Source: Pseudazoarcus pumilus
GTDB taxonomy: Bacteria; Pseudomonadota; Gammaproteobacteria; Burkholderiales; Rhodocyclaceae
Direction of reading: 5' to 3'
NCBI RefSeq assembly: GCF_002872475.1
Contig: NZ_CP025682.1
Location: 806,001-870,000 of the forward strand
DNA length: 64,000 nucleotides
Shown here: one piece after another, positions 27,787 through 38,773 of the stretch
Layout of the letters: each line of letters starts with the position of its first letter
How positions within the stretch are numbered: position 1 is the first letter of the stretch
Notes under the pieces: model-generated
Database searches by the model: none
What the model saw: only the letters and a program-made list of their open reading frames with translations
What the model was told of the DNA's origin: nothing
Made by a program: the position numbers and the translations under genes

Positions 27787-29052
27787 ATGGACAAACAGAC
27801 CCCTGCGCTGACCCAGCCGCCCCCGGCTGATGACAGGGAGGACGCCGCCCAGGCCGCCTCCGATGAGACCCGCGCCGAACAGGCCGCGACTGCGGAGGAG
27901 GCCGAGGCTGCGCGCCCGGCCGAGACTGCGTCCGCCGAGACCCCGCCTCCCGCGCCGCCCCGGCCCGCGCAGGCGTCCGCTTCCGGCGGTAGTCGTGCCG
28001 GTCTGGTGCTGGCCGTGCTCGCCCTGATCGGTGTCGGCGTGCTTGGCTGGCAGCTGTGGGAATTGCGCCAGGCCAGTTCCGGCATGCGCACCGAGATCGC
28101 CGATCGTCTGGCCACCGCCGACAATCGCGCGGCCGAGGCGCGCGCGTTGGCGCAGTCGGCGCGCGAATCCATCGAGTCGATGCAGGGGCGCTTCGGCGCG
28201 CTCGAATCCAAGGTCGCCGAAACCGAAGGGCAGGCCGCCGCGCTCGAATCCCTCTATCAGGAATTTTCGCGCTCGCGCAGCGAGCGCGCGCTCGCCGAGG
28301 TCGCGCAGGCAATCACCATCGCCAACCAGCAACTGCGCCTGGCCGGCAACTTCGAGGCGGCGCTGATCGCGCTGCAAAGCGCCGAGTCGCGACTGGCCGC
28401 GCCGGAGATGGGTCACATGCAGGACCTGCGCCGCGCGCTGCTCACGGACATCGATGCGATCAAGGCCCATCCGCAGGTCGATGTCTCGGGCTTCGCGATG
28501 CGCCTGGAGTTGCTGTTCGAGCGCCTTCAGAAGCTGCCGCTGGCCTATACCGTCGAGCCGCAGGGCACGCCGCCGGCGATGGACAGCGAACCGATCGAGC
28601 CGGCGCCGGCCGATGCCAGCGACGTCGAAGTGTGGTGGCGCAACGCCCTGGGTTTGGTGCGCGAACTGGGCGCCGACGCCTGGAACGAGATGCGCGGCAT
28701 GATCCGCCTCGAACGCATGGATCAGGCCGATCCGGCGCTGCTCGCGCCCTCGCAGGGCGACTTCCTGCGCGAGAACGTCAAGCTGCGCGTGCTCACCGCG
28801 CGCCTGGCGCTGCTTGCCGGCGACGCGCGCACCTATGCGGCCGATCTGGAGGCCGCGCGCGAACTGGTCGCCCGCTTCTTCGATCCGCGTGACGCGCGCG
28901 TGCAGCACGTGCTCGCGGAGTTCGACGAACTCGCCTCGGTCGATCTGCAGGCCGAGACCCCCTCGCTGACCGCTACCTTCTCCGCCCTGTCGATGGCGCG
29001 CGAACGGCTTTCCGCCGGTTCGGCGCCGGACGCGGCCGGATCGGAACGCTGA
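27787..29052 (+). CDS. hemX: HemX-like membrane protein
   Basis: 421-aa HemX-family protein, often labelled uroporphyrinogen-III C-methyltransferase although it lacks the methyltransferase domain. A Pro/Ala/Glu-rich cytoplasmic segment (1-65), one membrane helix (about 72-92, LVLAVLALIGVGVLGWQLWE), a coiled coil (95-170) and a large periplasmic helical domain with VWWRNALGLVRELG. Probably scaffolds heme enzymes with HemY. Start at 27787 chosen over 27757 from family N-termini. Confidence 0.9.
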   Translation: MDKQTPALTQPPPADDREDAAQAASDETRAEQAATAEEAEAARPAETASAETPPPAPPRPAQASASGGSRAGLVLAVLALIGVGVLGWQLWELRQASSGMRTEIADRLATADNRAAEARALAQSARESIESMQGRFGALESKVAETEGQAAALESLYQEFSRSRSERALAEVAQAITIANQQLRLAGNFEAALIALQSAESRLAAPEMGHMQDLRRALLTDIDAIKAHPQVDVSGFAMRLELLFERLQKLPLAYTVEPQGTPPAMDSEPIEPAPADASDVEVWWRNALGLVRELGADAWNEMRGMIRLERMDQADPALLAPSQGDFLRENVKLRVLTARLALLAGDARTYAADLEAARELVARFFDPRDARVQHVLAEFDELASVDLQAETPSLTATFSALSMARERLSAGSAPDAAGSER

Positions 29053-29062
29053 GGGGGTATCG

Positions 29063-30241
29063 ATGCGAGCACTGATCTGGATCGTCGCAATCTTCGCAGT
29101 GGCCGCCGGCATCGCGATGCTGGCCGGGCAAAACGAAGGTTACGTGCTGGTCGTGTCGCCGCCGTGGCGTGCCCAGCTGTCGTTGAATTTCGTCATCGTC
29201 GGCCTGATCGTGGCCTTCGTGCTCATGTACGTGCTGGTGCGCGTGCTGCGCAGGACGCTGGGTTTGCCTGGCCGGGTCGCGCGCTATCGCGTACGTCGCC
29301 GCGAGGAGAAGCGCACGAAGGCGCTGCATCAGGCCCTGCGCGCGCTGTTCGAGGGACGCTATGGCGATGCGCTGTCGAGCGCGCGCGCGGCTGACGCCGC
29401 CGATCGCACCTCCTTCGAGGTGGCCGTCGTCGCCGCGCGGGCGGCGCACGGCATGCGCGACGCGCGCAAGCGTGCCGAATGGCTCGACAAGGCCGGCGAA
29501 CGCGAGGGCGGGCGCGCGCCGCGTCTGCTCGCACAGGCCGGCTTCGCGATCGACGACGGCGAGTTCGCCGATGCCCGTGCGGCGCTCGATGCGCTGCGTG
29601 AGAGCGGCCACCGCAGCGTCGCGGCACGTCGGCTCGCGCTCGATCTGGCGCTGGCCGAGGAGCGCTGGGACGAGGTCGCCGAGCTGGTGCCGCAACTGCA
29701 GTCCGAGCGCGCCTTGCCGGTCGACGAGGCGCGTCGCCTGCAACGCGCTGCGCGCATCGCAGGTTTCCGCCGCAGGCTCGGCGACGCGACCGAGACCGCG
29801 GCCTACTGGCGCGATCTGCCCAAGGAGGACATGGCCGACCGCGTGCTCATCGCCGAGGTCGTTCCCATGCTGGCGGCGACCGGCCAGGGCGGACTCGCGC
29901 GGCGCACGGTCGAACGCCTGCTCGATGACCAGTGGGACTCGGAACTGGCACGCCAGTACTCGCTGTGCGCGGGTGACGGCGCGGAGGCCGATCAGGCGCT
30001 CAAGCGTGCCGAGAAGTGGCTCGCCGCGCATCCTGACGACGCCGGCCTGCTCGCTTCGGTGGGTCGTCAGTGCATGGCCGCGCAGATCTGGGGCAAGGCG
30101 CAGAGCTATCTGGAAGAATCGCTGGCACGTGATGCGCGCGCCGATGTGCATCGTTCGCTCGCCGAACTGTTCGAGCGCCTGGAACGCACGGATGACGCTG
30201 CGCGCCACTATCGCGAGGCGGCGCGTCTGGCGCAGGGCTGA
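29063..30241 (+). CDS. hemY: HemY-like TPR membrane protein
   Basis: 392 aa: two membrane helices (about 3-20 and 40-62) with GYVLVVSPPWRAQLSLNF between, then several TPR-type helical repeats. HemY of the hemCDXY operon is a membrane protein of unclear function in heme synthesis, not the Bacillus protoporphyrinogen oxidase of the same name. It ends the operon; a strong hairpin follows. Confidence 0.92.
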   Translation: MRALIWIVAIFAVAAGIAMLAGQNEGYVLVVSPPWRAQLSLNFVIVGLIVAFVLMYVLVRVLRRTLGLPGRVARYRVRRREEKRTKALHQALRALFEGRYGDALSSARAADAADRTSFEVAVVAARAAHGMRDARKRAEWLDKAGEREGGRAPRLLAQAGFAIDDGEFADARAALDALRESGHRSVAARRLALDLALAEERWDEVAELVPQLQSERALPVDEARRLQRAARIAGFRRRLGDATETAAYWRDLPKEDMADRVLIAEVVPMLAATGQGGLARRTVERLLDDQWDSELARQYSLCAGDGAEADQALKRAEKWLAAHPDDAGLLASVGRQCMAAQIWGKAQSYLEESLARDARADVHRSLAELFERLERTDDAARHYREAARLAQG

Positions 30242-30267
30242 AGACGGCTGACATCCGATTGCCGTCA

Positions 30268-30306
30268 AACGCGAACGGCCGCTGGGTTCCGGCGGCCGTT
30301 CGCGTT
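30268..30306. terminator. Bidirectional terminator between hemY and hemF
   Basis: AACGCGAACGGCCGC (30268-30282) pairs perfectly over 15 bases with its complement at 30292-30306 around a nine-base loop. It lies between two convergent genes and can serve both. Few T residues follow, so its strength is uncertain. Confidence 0.7.
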
Positions 30307-30317
30307 CACTGCCTGGC

Positions 30318-31238
30318 TCAGTCGCGCAGGCGTTGCGCCGCCGGGCGCAGGTATTTCTCGTAGAGTGCGGCCTCGGGGCTGCCCGCTTCGGGTGTCCAGT
30401 CGTAGCGCCATTTGACGATGGGCGGCAGCGACATCAGGATGGATTCGGTGCGCCCGCCCGACTGCAGGCCGAACAGCGTGCCGCGGTCGAACACCAGATT
30501 GAACTCCACGTAACGCCCCCGCCGATAGGCCTGGAAGTCGCGCTCGCGTTCGCCGAAGGGCAGGTCGCGGCAGCGCTCGACGATGGGCAGATAGGCCTCG
30601 AGAAAGGCCTCGCCCACCGAGCAGGTCAGGCCGAAGGCATCGTCGAACGGCCGCGCGCCGTCCGCGCCCAGGTCGTCGAAGAACAGCCCGCCCACGCCGC
30701 GCGGCTCGTTGCGGTGCTTGAGGAAGAAATAGCGGTCGCACCAGTCGGCCAGGCGCCGGTACTCGTCCTCGCCGCCGAAGGGCAGCACGGCCTCGCGACA
30801 CACGGCGTGAAAATGCTCGACGTCCTCGTCGAAGGGGTAGTAGGGCGTCAGGTCCATGCCGCCGCCGAACCACCATACCGGCTCGCGTCCTGCGGCCGTG
30901 GCGTTGAAATAGCGCACGTTCATGTGCACCGTCGGGCAATAGGGGTTGCGCGGGTGCAGTACCAGCGACACGCCCATGGCCTCGAAGGCGCGGCCGGCCA
31001 GCTCGGGCCGGTGGGCGGTGGCCGAGGCGGGCATGGAGTCGCCCATCACATGCGAGAAATTCACGCCGCCGCGCTCGAACAGGCCGCCATCCTCGATGAC
31101 GCGCGACAGGCCGCCGCCACCGCCGGGGCGATCCCAGCCATCGGCCAGGAAGCGGCCGCCGTCGGCCTCCTCCAGGCGTGCGACGATGCGCTCCTGCAGT
31201 CCGGTCAGCCAGCGCTTGACGGCTTCGTTGTCGTTCAT
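30318..31238 (-). CDS. hemF: Oxygen-dependent coproporphyrinogen-III oxidase
   Basis: 306 aa; oxidatively decarboxylates coproporphyrinogen III to protoporphyrinogen IX. Motifs: [61 protein letters not shown] and QRYVEFNL-type [14 protein letters not shown]. Start at 31238 (MNDNEAVK) from the family. It follows purD by five bases in the same direction, so it is likely on the purH-purD message. Confidence 0.97.
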   Translation of the reverse strand: MNDNEAVKRWLTGLQERIVARLEEADGGRFLADGWDRPGGGGGLSRVIEDGGLFERGGVNFSHVMGDSMPASATAHRPELAGRAFEAMGVSLVLHPRNPYCPTVHMNVRYFNATAAGREPVWWFGGGMDLTPYYPFDEDVEHFHAVCREAVLPFGGEDEYRRLADWCDRYFFLKHRNEPRGVGGLFFDDLGADGARPFDDAFGLTCSVGEAFLEAYLPIVERCRDLPFGERERDFQAYRRGRYVEFNLVFDRGTLFGLQSGGRTESILMSLPPIVKWRYDWTPEAGSPEAALYEKYLRPAAQRLRD

Positions 31239-31243
31239 GGGCG

Positions 31244-32521
31244 TCAGCCCTTGCGCGCCAGGGCGCGATGCCCGATGTCGTGGCGGTACTGGCAGCCGTC
31301 GAAGTGGATGTCGGCGGCGATCTGGTAGGCGCGCGTCTGCGCCAGGCGCGCACTGTCGCCGAGCGCGGTCACGCACAGCACGCGGCCGCCCGAACTGACC
31401 ACGGCGCCGTCCTTGAGGGCCGTGCCGGCGTGGAAGACGTGGGCGTCCTCGGCGGCGCGCTCGGGCAGGCCGGTGATGGCGTCGCCCTTGCGCGGGCGTG
31501 CCGGGTAGCCCTTGGCGGCGAGCACCACGCCGAGCGCGAAACGCCGGTCCCAGTCGGCCTCGACGCGGTCGAGCGTGCCGTCGATGGCGGCCTCGATGAG
31601 ATCGGACAGGTCGCTCTTCAGACGCATCAGGATGGGCTGGGTTTCCGGGTCGCCCATGCGGCAGTTGAATTCGACCACGCGCGGGCGGCCGTCGGTGTCG
31701 ATCATCAGCCCGGCATAGAGGAAGCCGGTGTAAGGCGTGCCCTCGGCGATCATGCCTTCGAGCACCGGGTCGATGATTTCGCGCATCACGCGTGCATGCA
31801 CCTCCGGCGTGACCACCGGCGCGGGCGAATAGGCGCCCATGCCGCCGGTGTTGGGGCCGGCGTCGCCGTCCTTGAGCCGCTTGTGGTCCTGGCTGGTGGC
31901 CAGCGCCAGCGCGTGGCGACCGTCGGCCATGACGATGAAGCTCGCTTCCTCGCCTTCGAGGAATTCCTCGACGACGACGCGCGCGCCGGCGTCGCCCATC
32001 TTGTTGTCGAGCAGCATCATGTCGATCGCCGCGTGCGCCTCGTCGAGCGTGGTCGCCACCACCACGCCCTTGCCGGCGGCGAGGCCGTCGGCCTTGATGA
32101 CGATGGGCGCACCCTCGCGCGCGACGTAGTCATGGGCTGCGGTCGCGTCGGTGAAGGTCTCGTACTTCGCGGTGGGAATGCCGTGACGCACCATGAAACG
32201 CTTTGCGAAGTCCTTGGAGGCCTCGAGTTGCGCGGCCGCCTGGAGCGGGCCGAAGATCTTCAGATCTGCGGCGCGGAAGGCGTCGACCACGCCTTCGGCC
32301 AGCGGCGCCTCGGGGCCGACCACGGTATAGGCCACGTCCTCTCTGCGCGCCAGCTCGATCAGATCCGCGGTCTTGGTGACGGCGACATTCTCGACGCCGG
32401 GCTCGCGCGCGGTGCCGGCATTGCCGGGTGCGACCAGGACGCGGGTGACCTTGCCCGACTGTACGAGTTTCCAGGCCAGCGCGTGTTCGCGGCCGCCGGA
32501 GCCGATGACGAGAACTTTCAT
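31244..32521 (-). CDS. purD: Phosphoribosylamine-glycine ligase
   Basis: 425 aa; second step of purine synthesis, ATP-dependent joining of glycine to phosphoribosylamine. Motifs: [22 protein letters not shown]-grasp domain with [17 protein letters not shown], and [16 protein letters not shown]. Lies 40 bases after purH, the usual purH-purD order. Confidence 0.98.
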   Translation of the reverse strand: MKVLVIGSGGREHALAWKLVQSGKVTRVLVAPGNAGTAREPGVENVAVTKTADLIELARREDVAYTVVGPEAPLAEGVVDAFRAADLKIFGPLQAAAQLEASKDFAKRFMVRHGIPTAKYETFTDATAAHDYVAREGAPIVIKADGLAAGKGVVVATTLDEAHAAIDMMLLDNKMGDAGARVVVEEFLEGEEASFIVMADGRHALALATSQDHKRLKDGDAGPNTGGMGAYSPAPVVTPEVHARVMREIIDPVLEGMIAEGTPYTGFLYAGLMIDTDGRPRVVEFNCRMGDPETQPILMRLKSDLSDLIEAAIDGTLDRVEADWDRRFALGVVLAAKGYPARPRKGDAITGLPERAAEDAHVFHAGTALKDGAVVSSGGRVLCVTALGDSARLAQTRAYQIAADIHFDGCQYRHDIGHRALARKG

Positions 32522-32561
32522 GGGATTCGATTCGTTGGGAGTTGCAGGGATGCGTTCAGTT

Positions 32562-34133
32562 TCAGTGCCGGAAATGGCGGAAGCCGGTCAGCACCATGGC
32601 CACGCCATGCTCGTCGGCGGCAGCGATCACTTCCGCGTCGCGCATCGAGCCGCCGGGCTGGATGACGGCGGTGGCACCGGCCTCGGCGAGCACGTCGAGG
32701 CCGTCGCGGAACGGGAAGAAAGCGTCCGAGGCGACCACCGAGCCGCGAATGTCCAGCCCGGCGTTGCCAGCCTTGATGGCGGCGATCCGCGCCGAGTCGA
32801 CGCGGCTCATCTGGCCCGCGCCCACGCCCACCGTCATGCCGTCGCGGCAATACACGATGGCGTTGGACTTGACGTATTTGGCCACGCGCTGTGCGAACAG
32901 CAGGTCGGCCAGCTCACGCGCGTCGGGCGCGCGCTGCGTGACCACCCGCAGATCGGCGGTGGCGATGTGCGCCTCGTCCGCGCCCTGCACCAGCAGACCG
33001 CCGCCCACACGCTTGAAGTCGAGCGCGCCCGCTGCGCGTCCGAGCGGACACTGCAGCACGCGCACGTTCTTCTTGGCGGCCAGCAGTTCCAGCGCGTCGG
33101 GCGCGAAGGACGGTGCGATGAGCACTTCCATGAACTGTTTGGAGACGCCCTCGGCGGTGGCGCGGTCGACCTCGCAGTTGAACGCGATGATGCCGCCGAA
33201 GGCCGAGGTCGGGTCGGTCTGGAAGGCCTTGACATAGGCCTCGGCCGCGTCCGTGCCGAGCGCCACGCCGCAGGGGTTGGCATGCTTGACGATGACGCAG
33301 GCGGGCCCGTCGAAGGCCTTGACGCATTCCCAGGCCGCGTCGGCGTCGGCGATGTTGTTGTAGGACAACTCCTTGCCCTGCAACTGACGGTAGCGTGCGA
33401 TCGTGCCCTCGGCTGCGGTCGGCTCGCGGTAGAAGGCCGCGCCCTGGTGCGGGTTCTCGCCGTAGCGCAGGTCCTGCACCTTGTCGAAGGCCAGTTGCAG
33501 CCGGTCCGGGAAGGCCTCTTGCGTGCCGTCCGGGCCAAGAGCGGTCAGATAGTTGGCGATCGCCGAATCGTAGCGCGCGGTATGCGTGTAGGCCTTGGCC
33601 GCGAGTGCGAAACGGGTTCTGTACGACAGCGCGCCGTCCCCGGCCTTGAGTTCGTCGACGATGGCCGAGTAGTCGTCCGGGTCGGTGACGATGCCCACGC
33701 CACCGGCCTCCGTGCCGTGGTTCTTGGCCGCTGCGCGCACCATCGCCGGGCCGCCGATGTCGATGTTTTCGATGGCGTCCTCCAGCGTACAGCCGGGTTT
33801 GGCGACCGTGGCCTGGAACGGGTAGAGGTTCACGACGACCAGATCGATGCGCGAAATGTCGTGCTCGGCGATGGTGTCCATGTGCGCGGGCAGGTCGCGG
33901 CGCGCGAGGATGCCGCCGTGCACCTTGGGGTGCAGCGTCTTGACGCGGCCGTCGAGCATCTCGGGAAAGCCGGTGTGATCGGATACGTCGGTGACCGGCA
34001 GGTCGGCTTCGCGCAGCAGCGCGGCGGTGCCGCCGGTCGACAGCAGGATCACGCCCAGATCGTGCAGGGCGCGGGCGAGGTCGACGACGCCGCGCTTGTC
34101 GGAGACGCTGAGAAGGGCTTGACTGACTTTCAT
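32562..34133 (-). CDS. purH: Bifunctional AICAR formyltransferase / IMP cyclohydrolase
   Basis: 523 aa; the last two steps of IMP synthesis. N-terminal cyclohydrolase ([48 protein letters not shown]) and C-terminal transformylase (YRYGENPHQ-type [28 protein letters not shown]). The start at 34133 ([10 protein letters not shown]) matches family. Located 35 bases after fis. Confidence 0.98.
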   Translation of the reverse strand: MKVSQALLSVSDKRGVVDLARALHDLGVILLSTGGTAALLREADLPVTDVSDHTGFPEMLDGRVKTLHPKVHGGILARRDLPAHMDTIAEHDISRIDLVVVNLYPFQATVAKPGCTLEDAIENIDIGGPAMVRAAAKNHGTEAGGVGIVTDPDDYSAIVDELKAGDGALSYRTRFALAAKAYTHTARYDSAIANYLTALGPDGTQEAFPDRLQLAFDKVQDLRYGENPHQGAAFYREPTAAEGTIARYRQLQGKELSYNNIADADAAWECVKAFDGPACVIVKHANPCGVALGTDAAEAYVKAFQTDPTSAFGGIIAFNCEVDRATAEGVSKQFMEVLIAPSFAPDALELLAAKKNVRVLQCPLGRAAGALDFKRVGGGLLVQGADEAHIATADLRVVTQRAPDARELADLLFAQRVAKYVKSNAIVYCRDGMTVGVGAGQMSRVDSARIAAIKAGNAGLDIRGSVVASDAFFPFRDGLDVLAEAGATAVIQPGGSMRDAEVIAAADEHGVAMVLTGFRHFRH

Positions 34134-34168
34134 GGGGCGGGAATCCGGCAGCGGCCGCAGGGGCCGGT

Positions 34169-34405
34169 TTACAGCAGTTCGTGGTCGGAGAGCTTGCGGC
34201 GCAGCGTGTTGCGGTTGATGCCCAGCATGCGCGCGGCCACCGACTGATTGCCGCCGGCGCGGTCCATCACGAAGGCCAGCATCGGGCGCTCGGCGTTGCG
34301 CATCACCATGTCGTAGAGCGCGGTCGGCTCCTCGCCGTCGAGGTCCTGAAAATACTGGTCGAGCGTGCGGTGCACGGATTCGGCGATGGCGTTGTCGCGA
34401 CTCAT
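34169..34405 (-). CDS. fis: Nucleoid protein Fis
   Basis: 78-aa Fis-family protein: N-terminal dimerisation part and C-terminal helix-turn-helix [20 protein letters not shown]. Shorter than E. coli Fis (98 aa) at the N-terminus, normal for betaproteobacteria. Its ATG overlaps the dusB stop (ATGA), keeping the ancient dusB-fis pair. Confidence 0.95.
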   Translation of the reverse strand: MSRDNAIAESVHRTLDQYFQDLDGEEPTALYDMVMRNAERPMLAFVMDRAGGNQSVAARMLGINRNTLRRKLSDHELL

Positions 34406-35424
34406 GCGGCGAGCTCCTGCGGTTGTTCTTCTTCGAAACGCAGTCGTGCGTCACGCTCGGCCAGTTGCCCGAAGAATTCGTCGACTGCGGCGAGCTGATC
34501 GTCGATCTCGCCGAGCGTGTTCATCATCTTGCGAAACGCCGCCGAGCCGTCCAGACCCTTGGTGTACCAGGAGATGTGCTTGCGTGCGACCTTCACGCCG
34601 GTCTCCTCGCCGTAGAAGGCGTACAGGTCCGCCAGATGCTCGCGGCACACGCGCTGGATCTCGCTCACCAGCGGCGGCGGAAGCAGTTCGCCGGTGGCCA
34701 GGAAATGCTCGATTTCGCGGAAGATCCAGGGCCGACCCTGCGCGGCGCGACCGATCATGACGCCGTCGGCACCCGTGTAATCCAGCACGTACTTGGCCTT
34801 CTGCGGCGTGGTGATGTCGCCGTTGGCGATCACCGGGATGCCCACCAGCGACTTGACCAGGGCGATGGTGTCGTACTCGGCGTGGCCGGTGTACTGGTCG
34901 GCGCGCGTGCGCCCGTGAATGGCAATCGCCCGGATGCCGGACTCCTCGGCGATGCGCGCGATGGTCGGGGCGTTCTTGTTCTCGCGGTTCCAGCCGGTAC
35001 GGAATTTGAGCGTCACCGGCGTATCCGGCACCGCCTTGACGACGGCCTCGAGGATGCGCGCGACCAGCGGCTCGTCCTGCATCAGCGCCGAGCCGGCCAT
35101 GACGTTGCAGATCTTCTTGGCCGGACAGCCCATGTTGATGTCGATGATCTGCGCACCGCGGTCGGCGTTGTGCTTCGCGGCCTCTGCCATCATCGCAGGG
35201 TCGGCGCCGGCGATCTGCACCGAGATCGGGTCCACTTCGCCCTCATGATTGGCGCGGCGCTGGGTCTTGGCGCTGCCGTACAGCAGCGAGTTCGACGTGA
35301 CCATCTCCGAGACCGCCACGCCGGCACCGAGCTTCTTGCACAACTGGCGGAACGGACGATCGGTCACGCCGGCCATCGGTGCCACGAAGAGGTTGTTGCG
35401 CAGTGTAAAGCCGGCGAACTGCAT
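34402..35424 (-). CDS. dusB: tRNA-dihydrouridine synthase B
   Basis: 340-aa FMN enzyme that reduces uridine to dihydrouridine in t[30 protein letters not shown] with catalytic Cys, [24 protein letters not shown], and GNGDI-type [12 protein letters not shown], plus [12 protein letters not shown]. Start at 35424 has GGAGG upstream. Opens the dusB-fis-purH-purD-hemF cluster. Confidence 0.97.
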   Translation of the reverse strand: MQFAGFTLRNNLFVAPMAGVTDRPFRQLCKKLGAGVAVSEMVTSNSLLYGSAKTQRRANHEGEVDPISVQIAGADPAMMAEAAKHNADRGAQIIDINMGCPAKKICNVMAGSALMQDEPLVARILEAVVKAVPDTPVTLKFRTGWNRENKNAPTIARIAEESGIRAIAIHGRTRADQYTGHAEYDTIALVKSLVGIPVIANGDITTPQKAKYVLDYTGADGVMIGRAAQGRPWIFREIEHFLATGELLPPPLVSEIQRVCREHLADLYAFYGEETGVKVARKHISWYTKGLDGSAAFRKMMNTLGEIDDQLAAVDEFFGQLAERDARLRFEEEQPQELAA

Positions 35425-35554
35425 GGACGCGATGACCTCCGCGAATCAAGGGTGGGGAAAGGGCGTCATTCTACCCCAGTGCCCGGCCCCTGCGGCAGCG
35501 GGAGTCGTAGGTCGCAGCTTGGCGTCGCGCCGCTGCGCCGATGCCGACCTGCGC

Positions 35555-36688
35555 CTACGGCCAGGCGCGCGCGCCGAACATCATGCGCCGCGCGATGAAG
35601 GCGCGCGCCGGCGGGCACAGGTCGAGCGCGAACAGACCGGCGCCGCGCAGCGCACGCAGCGGGGCCGTTTCGTTGGCGAAGACGCGGATCAGCGCGTCGG
35701 TGAAGCCGATGGTGCCGGCGCGGTCGAGCCGGCGCGCACGCGCCCAGGCCTCGATCAGGTCGGCCGTGCCCGGATCGGCGACGTCGCGCACGGCACGGGC
35801 CAGGGTGTAGACGTCGCGCAGGGCCAGATTGAACCCCTGGCCGGCGACCGGATGCAGCGTCTGCGCGGCGTTGCCGAGCCACACCGTGCGCGGCCCGGCA
35901 GCGCTCTGCCGGTAGCGCAGCGCGAGCGGATAGCGCACGCGTGGTCCCACCGCGGTGAGCATCGTGCGCGTGCCGATCGTCTGCTGCAGACGGGCCAGAT
36001 AGGCCGCGTCGTCGAGCGTGGTCAGCTGTTCGGCGGTGTCGCGCGAGACCACCAGCACGCTGGCGTAGTCCTCGCCGCAGGGCAGCAGCGCCAGCGGGCC
36101 TTCCGGCGTGAAGCGCTCGAAGGCCCGGTTGGCGTGGTCGTCGCGGGTTTGCACCGTGGCGATCAGTGCATGCTGGCCGTAGTCGCGGCTCTTCACGGCT
36201 TCGCCCTCGCCGGGGCCGCCCTCGGCGCGTACGGCGAGTTGCGCGGTGAGGATGTGGCCGCCGTCGAGCGTGGCGGTGAGGTTGTCGGCGCCGGGCGCGA
36301 GCGCTTCGACGCGTGTGGCGTCGCGCAATGTGACGCCGGCGGCCTCGACGGCGGTGCGCAATGCACCGGCCAGCGCGCCGGCCGAGACCACGTGGCCGAG
36401 TGCCGGCACGTCCAACTCCGTCGCGCGCAGCACGCTGCGGCCGAAGCCGCCGCGCTGCGAAACGTGGATGGTTTCGATCGGCGTGGCGGGCAGTCCCTGC
36501 CACACGCCCAGTTCCTCGAGGATCAGGCGCGAGCCGTGGGCCAGCGCCAGGGCGCGCGGATCGTCGACGACCGCGCCGGCCTCGCGCGCGTCGGCGACGA
36601 TGATGCGCCGGCCCGAGCGCGCCAGGGCCAAAGCCAGCGCAAGACCGGCCGGGCCGCCGCCGACGACGAGCACATCGGTGTCAGTCAT
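35555..36688 (-). CDS. UbiH/VisC-family FAD monooxygenase
   Basis: 377-aa flavin hydroxylase of ubiquinone synthesis. Dinucleotide fold LVVGGGPAGLALALALARSG, and the FAD-binding VWLGNAAQTLHPVAGQGFNLALRD typical of UbiH/UbiF/UbiI. Which ring position it hydroxylates cannot be told from sequence; by position next to pepP it would be UbiH. Start at 36688 (MTDTDV) overlaps pepP by eight bases; an ATG at 36697 is also possible. Confidence 0.9.
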   Translation of the reverse strand: MTDTDVLVVGGGPAGLALALALARSGRRIIVADAREAGAVVDDPRALALAHGSRLILEELGVWQGLPATPIETIHVSQRGGFGRSVLRATELDVPALGHVVSAGALAGALRTAVEAAGVTLRDATRVEALAPGADNLTATLDGGHILTAQLAVRAEGGPGEGEAVKSRDYGQHALIATVQTRDDHANRAFERFTPEGPLALLPCGEDYASVLVVSRDTAEQLTTLDDAAYLARLQQTIGTRTMLTAVGPRVRYPLALRYRQSAAGPRTVWLGNAAQTLHPVAGQGFNLALRDVYTLARAVRDVADPGTADLIEAWARARRLDRAGTIGFTDALIRVFANETAPLRALRGAGLFALDLCPPARAFIARRMMFGARAWP

Positions 36689-38027
36689 GCCCGCCATCGC
36701 GCATCAGCGCTTCGATTTCGCTGGCTTCGCGCGGCACGTCGTCGGTGAGGTATTCGCAGCCCCCGGCCGTGACCACGGCATCGTCCTCGATGCGCACGCC
36801 GATGTTCCAGAAGGCCTCGGGCACGTCATCGGCGGGGCGGATGTAGCAGCCCGGCTCGACCGTCAGCACCATGCCCGGCAGCAGCGGCCGCCAGTCGCCG
36901 TCCTTCTTGTACTCGCCCGCGTCGTGCACGTCGCGGCCCAGCCAGTGGCCGGTGCGGTGCATGTAGAAGCGGCGGTAGTCGCCGTTCTCGATCACGTCGT
37001 CGAGCGCGCCGGCGAGCAGGCCCAGATCGATCATGCCCTGTGCGAGCACGCGCACCGCGGCCTCGTGCGGCGCGTTCCAGTGATTGCCGGGATGGATCTC
37101 GGCCCTGGCCGCGTGCTGGGCGGCGAGCACCAGATCGTAGATCTCGCGCTGTGCGCCGGAAAAACGCCCGCCCACCGGAAAGGTGCGCGTGATGTCCGAG
37201 GCGTAGCCGTCGAGTTCGCAGCCGGCGTCGATCAGCAGCAGGTCGCCGTCCGCCATGCGGCGGTCGTTCTCGACGTAGTGCAGGATGCAGGCGTTGGGGC
37301 CGCTGGCGACGATGGACGGGTAGGCCGGCGCCTGGCTGCCGGCGCTGCGGAAGGCGTGCAGCAGTTCGGCTTCGATCTCGTACTCGAAGCGGCCCGGGCG
37401 GCTCGCGCGCATCGCGCGGCAGTGCGCCGCACTCGAGATGCGCGCGGCGCGCCCCATGATGTCCAGCTCCGAGGCGTCCTTGACCAGGCGCATCTCGTCG
37501 AGCTCGGCGAGCACGTCGCGCATGCTGTGCGGCGCGGTGCAGCCGGCGCGGGTCTTGGCACGCACGGCGTTGAGCGCGCGCGTGATGCGCGCGTCCCAGG
37601 CGTCGTCGTAGCCGAAGCCGCACCACAGCAGGGGCTGGTCGACGAGCAACTCGGGCAGTTTTTCGTCGAAGGTGGCCACCGGGTGGGCCTCGTCGAAGCC
37701 GAAGGCTTCGCGCGCGGCCTCCGGGCCCCAGCGTCGGCCGTCCCAGGTTTCGCGTTCGAGATCCTTTTCGCGACAGAACAGGATCGCGCGCGGGTTCGCG
37801 TCGGCGACCAGCACCATGATCGCTTCCGGTTCGCCGAAGCCGCTCAGGTAGTGGAAATAGCTGTCATGGCGATACGGGTAGTGGGTGTCGCGGTTGCGCG
37901 TGCGCTCGGGCGCGGTCGCGAGCACCGCCACGCCGCCGCCGGCCGCCTGCATGCGGTTGACGAGGATTTCGCGCCGTCTCAAGAACGGCGCGATGTCGGG
38001 GGCGGAGAGTTCGGTTGCAGTATCCAT
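36681..38027 (-). CDS. pepP: Xaa-Pro aminopeptidase P
   Basis: 448-aa metallo-aminopeptidase that removes residues before proline. N-terminal AMP_N domain (FLRRREILVNRM), then the pita-bread domain with metal ligands in LLIDAGCELDGYASDITRTF, HRTGHWLGRDVHD and LTVEPGCYI. Located between murU and the ubiH-type gene, the order seen in E. coli as pepP-ubiH. Confidence 0.96.
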   Translation of the reverse strand: MDTATELSAPDIAPFLRRREILVNRMQAAGGGVAVLATAPERTRNRDTHYPYRHDSYFHYLSGFGEPEAIMVLVADANPRAILFCREKDLERETWDGRRWGPEAAREAFGFDEAHPVATFDEKLPELLVDQPLLWCGFGYDDAWDARITRALNAVRAKTRAGCTAPHSMRDVLAELDEMRLVKDASELDIMGRAARISSAAHCRAMRASRPGRFEYEIEAELLHAFRSAGSQAPAYPSIVASGPNACILHYVENDRRMADGDLLLIDAGCELDGYASDITRTFPVGGRFSGAQREIYDLVLAAQHAARAEIHPGNHWNAPHEAAVRVLAQGMIDLGLLAGALDDVIENGDYRRFYMHRTGHWLGRDVHDAGEYKKDGDWRPLLPGMVLTVEPGCYIRPADDVPEAFWNIGVRIEDDAVVTAGGCEYLTDDVPREASEIEALMRDGGHD

Positions 38028-38039
38028 GGGGCGATTGTC

Positions 38040-38753
38040 TCATGCAGGTGTGGCGCGCAGCCGGCGGTCGAGATCGGCGAGTTGTTCGGGCGTGCCGACG
38101 TTTTCCCATGGACCGTCATAGCGCTCGCCGGTTGCACGTCCGGCGGCGATCGCTGCACGGTAGTAGGGGCTCAGCGCCGCGCGTGTGTCGGGCGGGATGT
38201 CGATGAAGCTGCGGCTGTCGTACAGCCCGATGTTGCCGAAGGTCAGGCGCGCTGCGCCATCGAGCGACAGGCGGCCGTCGGCGTCCAGTGCGAAGTCGCC
38301 GTCGGGGTGAAACGGCGGATTGGGCACCATCACCAGATGCATGTGCGGCTGCGCGGCGCCGGCCATGGTCGCGGCGACCGGTAGCAGGCGGCGGTAGTCG
38401 TAGGCGCAGAAGATGTCGCCGGAGACCACCGCGAAGACCTCGCCCGCCGCCGGATCACCGTCGACCAGCAGCGGCAGCGCGCGGGCGATGCCGCCCGCGC
38501 TCTCCAGCGCTTCGCCTTCGGGCGAGTAGCGCAGCCGCACGCCGAAGCGGCCGCCGTCACCCAGCGCGGCCTCGATGCACTCGCCCAGCCAGGCGTGGTT
38601 GATCACGATGTCACACAGGCCGGCGCGCGCCAGTGCCTCGATCTGCCACACGATGAGCGGCTTGCCACCGACCTCGAGCAAGGGCTTGGGCACGGTGTCG
38701 GTGAGCGGGCGCATGCGCTCGCCGCGGCCGGCCGCGAGGATCATGGCGCGCAT
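38040..38753 (-). CDS. murU: N-acetylmuramate-1-phosphate uridylyltransferase
   Basis: 237-aa nucleotidyltransferase: MILAAGRGERMRPLTDTVPKP, VVSGDIF and FGNIGLYD. Together with AmgK, MurU makes UDP-MurNAc from recycled MurNAc, bypassing de novo fosfomycin-sensitive steps. Follows amgK by 20 bases, the conserved amgK-murU pair. Two Mets are possible starts (38753 and 38744). Confidence 0.93.
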   Translation of the reverse strand: MRAMILAAGRGERMRPLTDTVPKPLLEVGGKPLIVWQIEALARAGLCDIVINHAWLGECIEAALGDGGRFGVRLRYSPEGEALESAGGIARALPLLVDGDPAAGEVFAVVSGDIFCAYDYRRLLPVAATMAGAAQPHMHLVMVPNPPFHPDGDFALDADGRLSLDGAARLTFGNIGLYDSRSFIDIPPDTRAALSPYYRAAIAAGRATGERYDGPWENVGTPEQLADLDRRLRATPA

Positions 38754-38773
38754 CGCGCCGCTCGCCGGCGCGT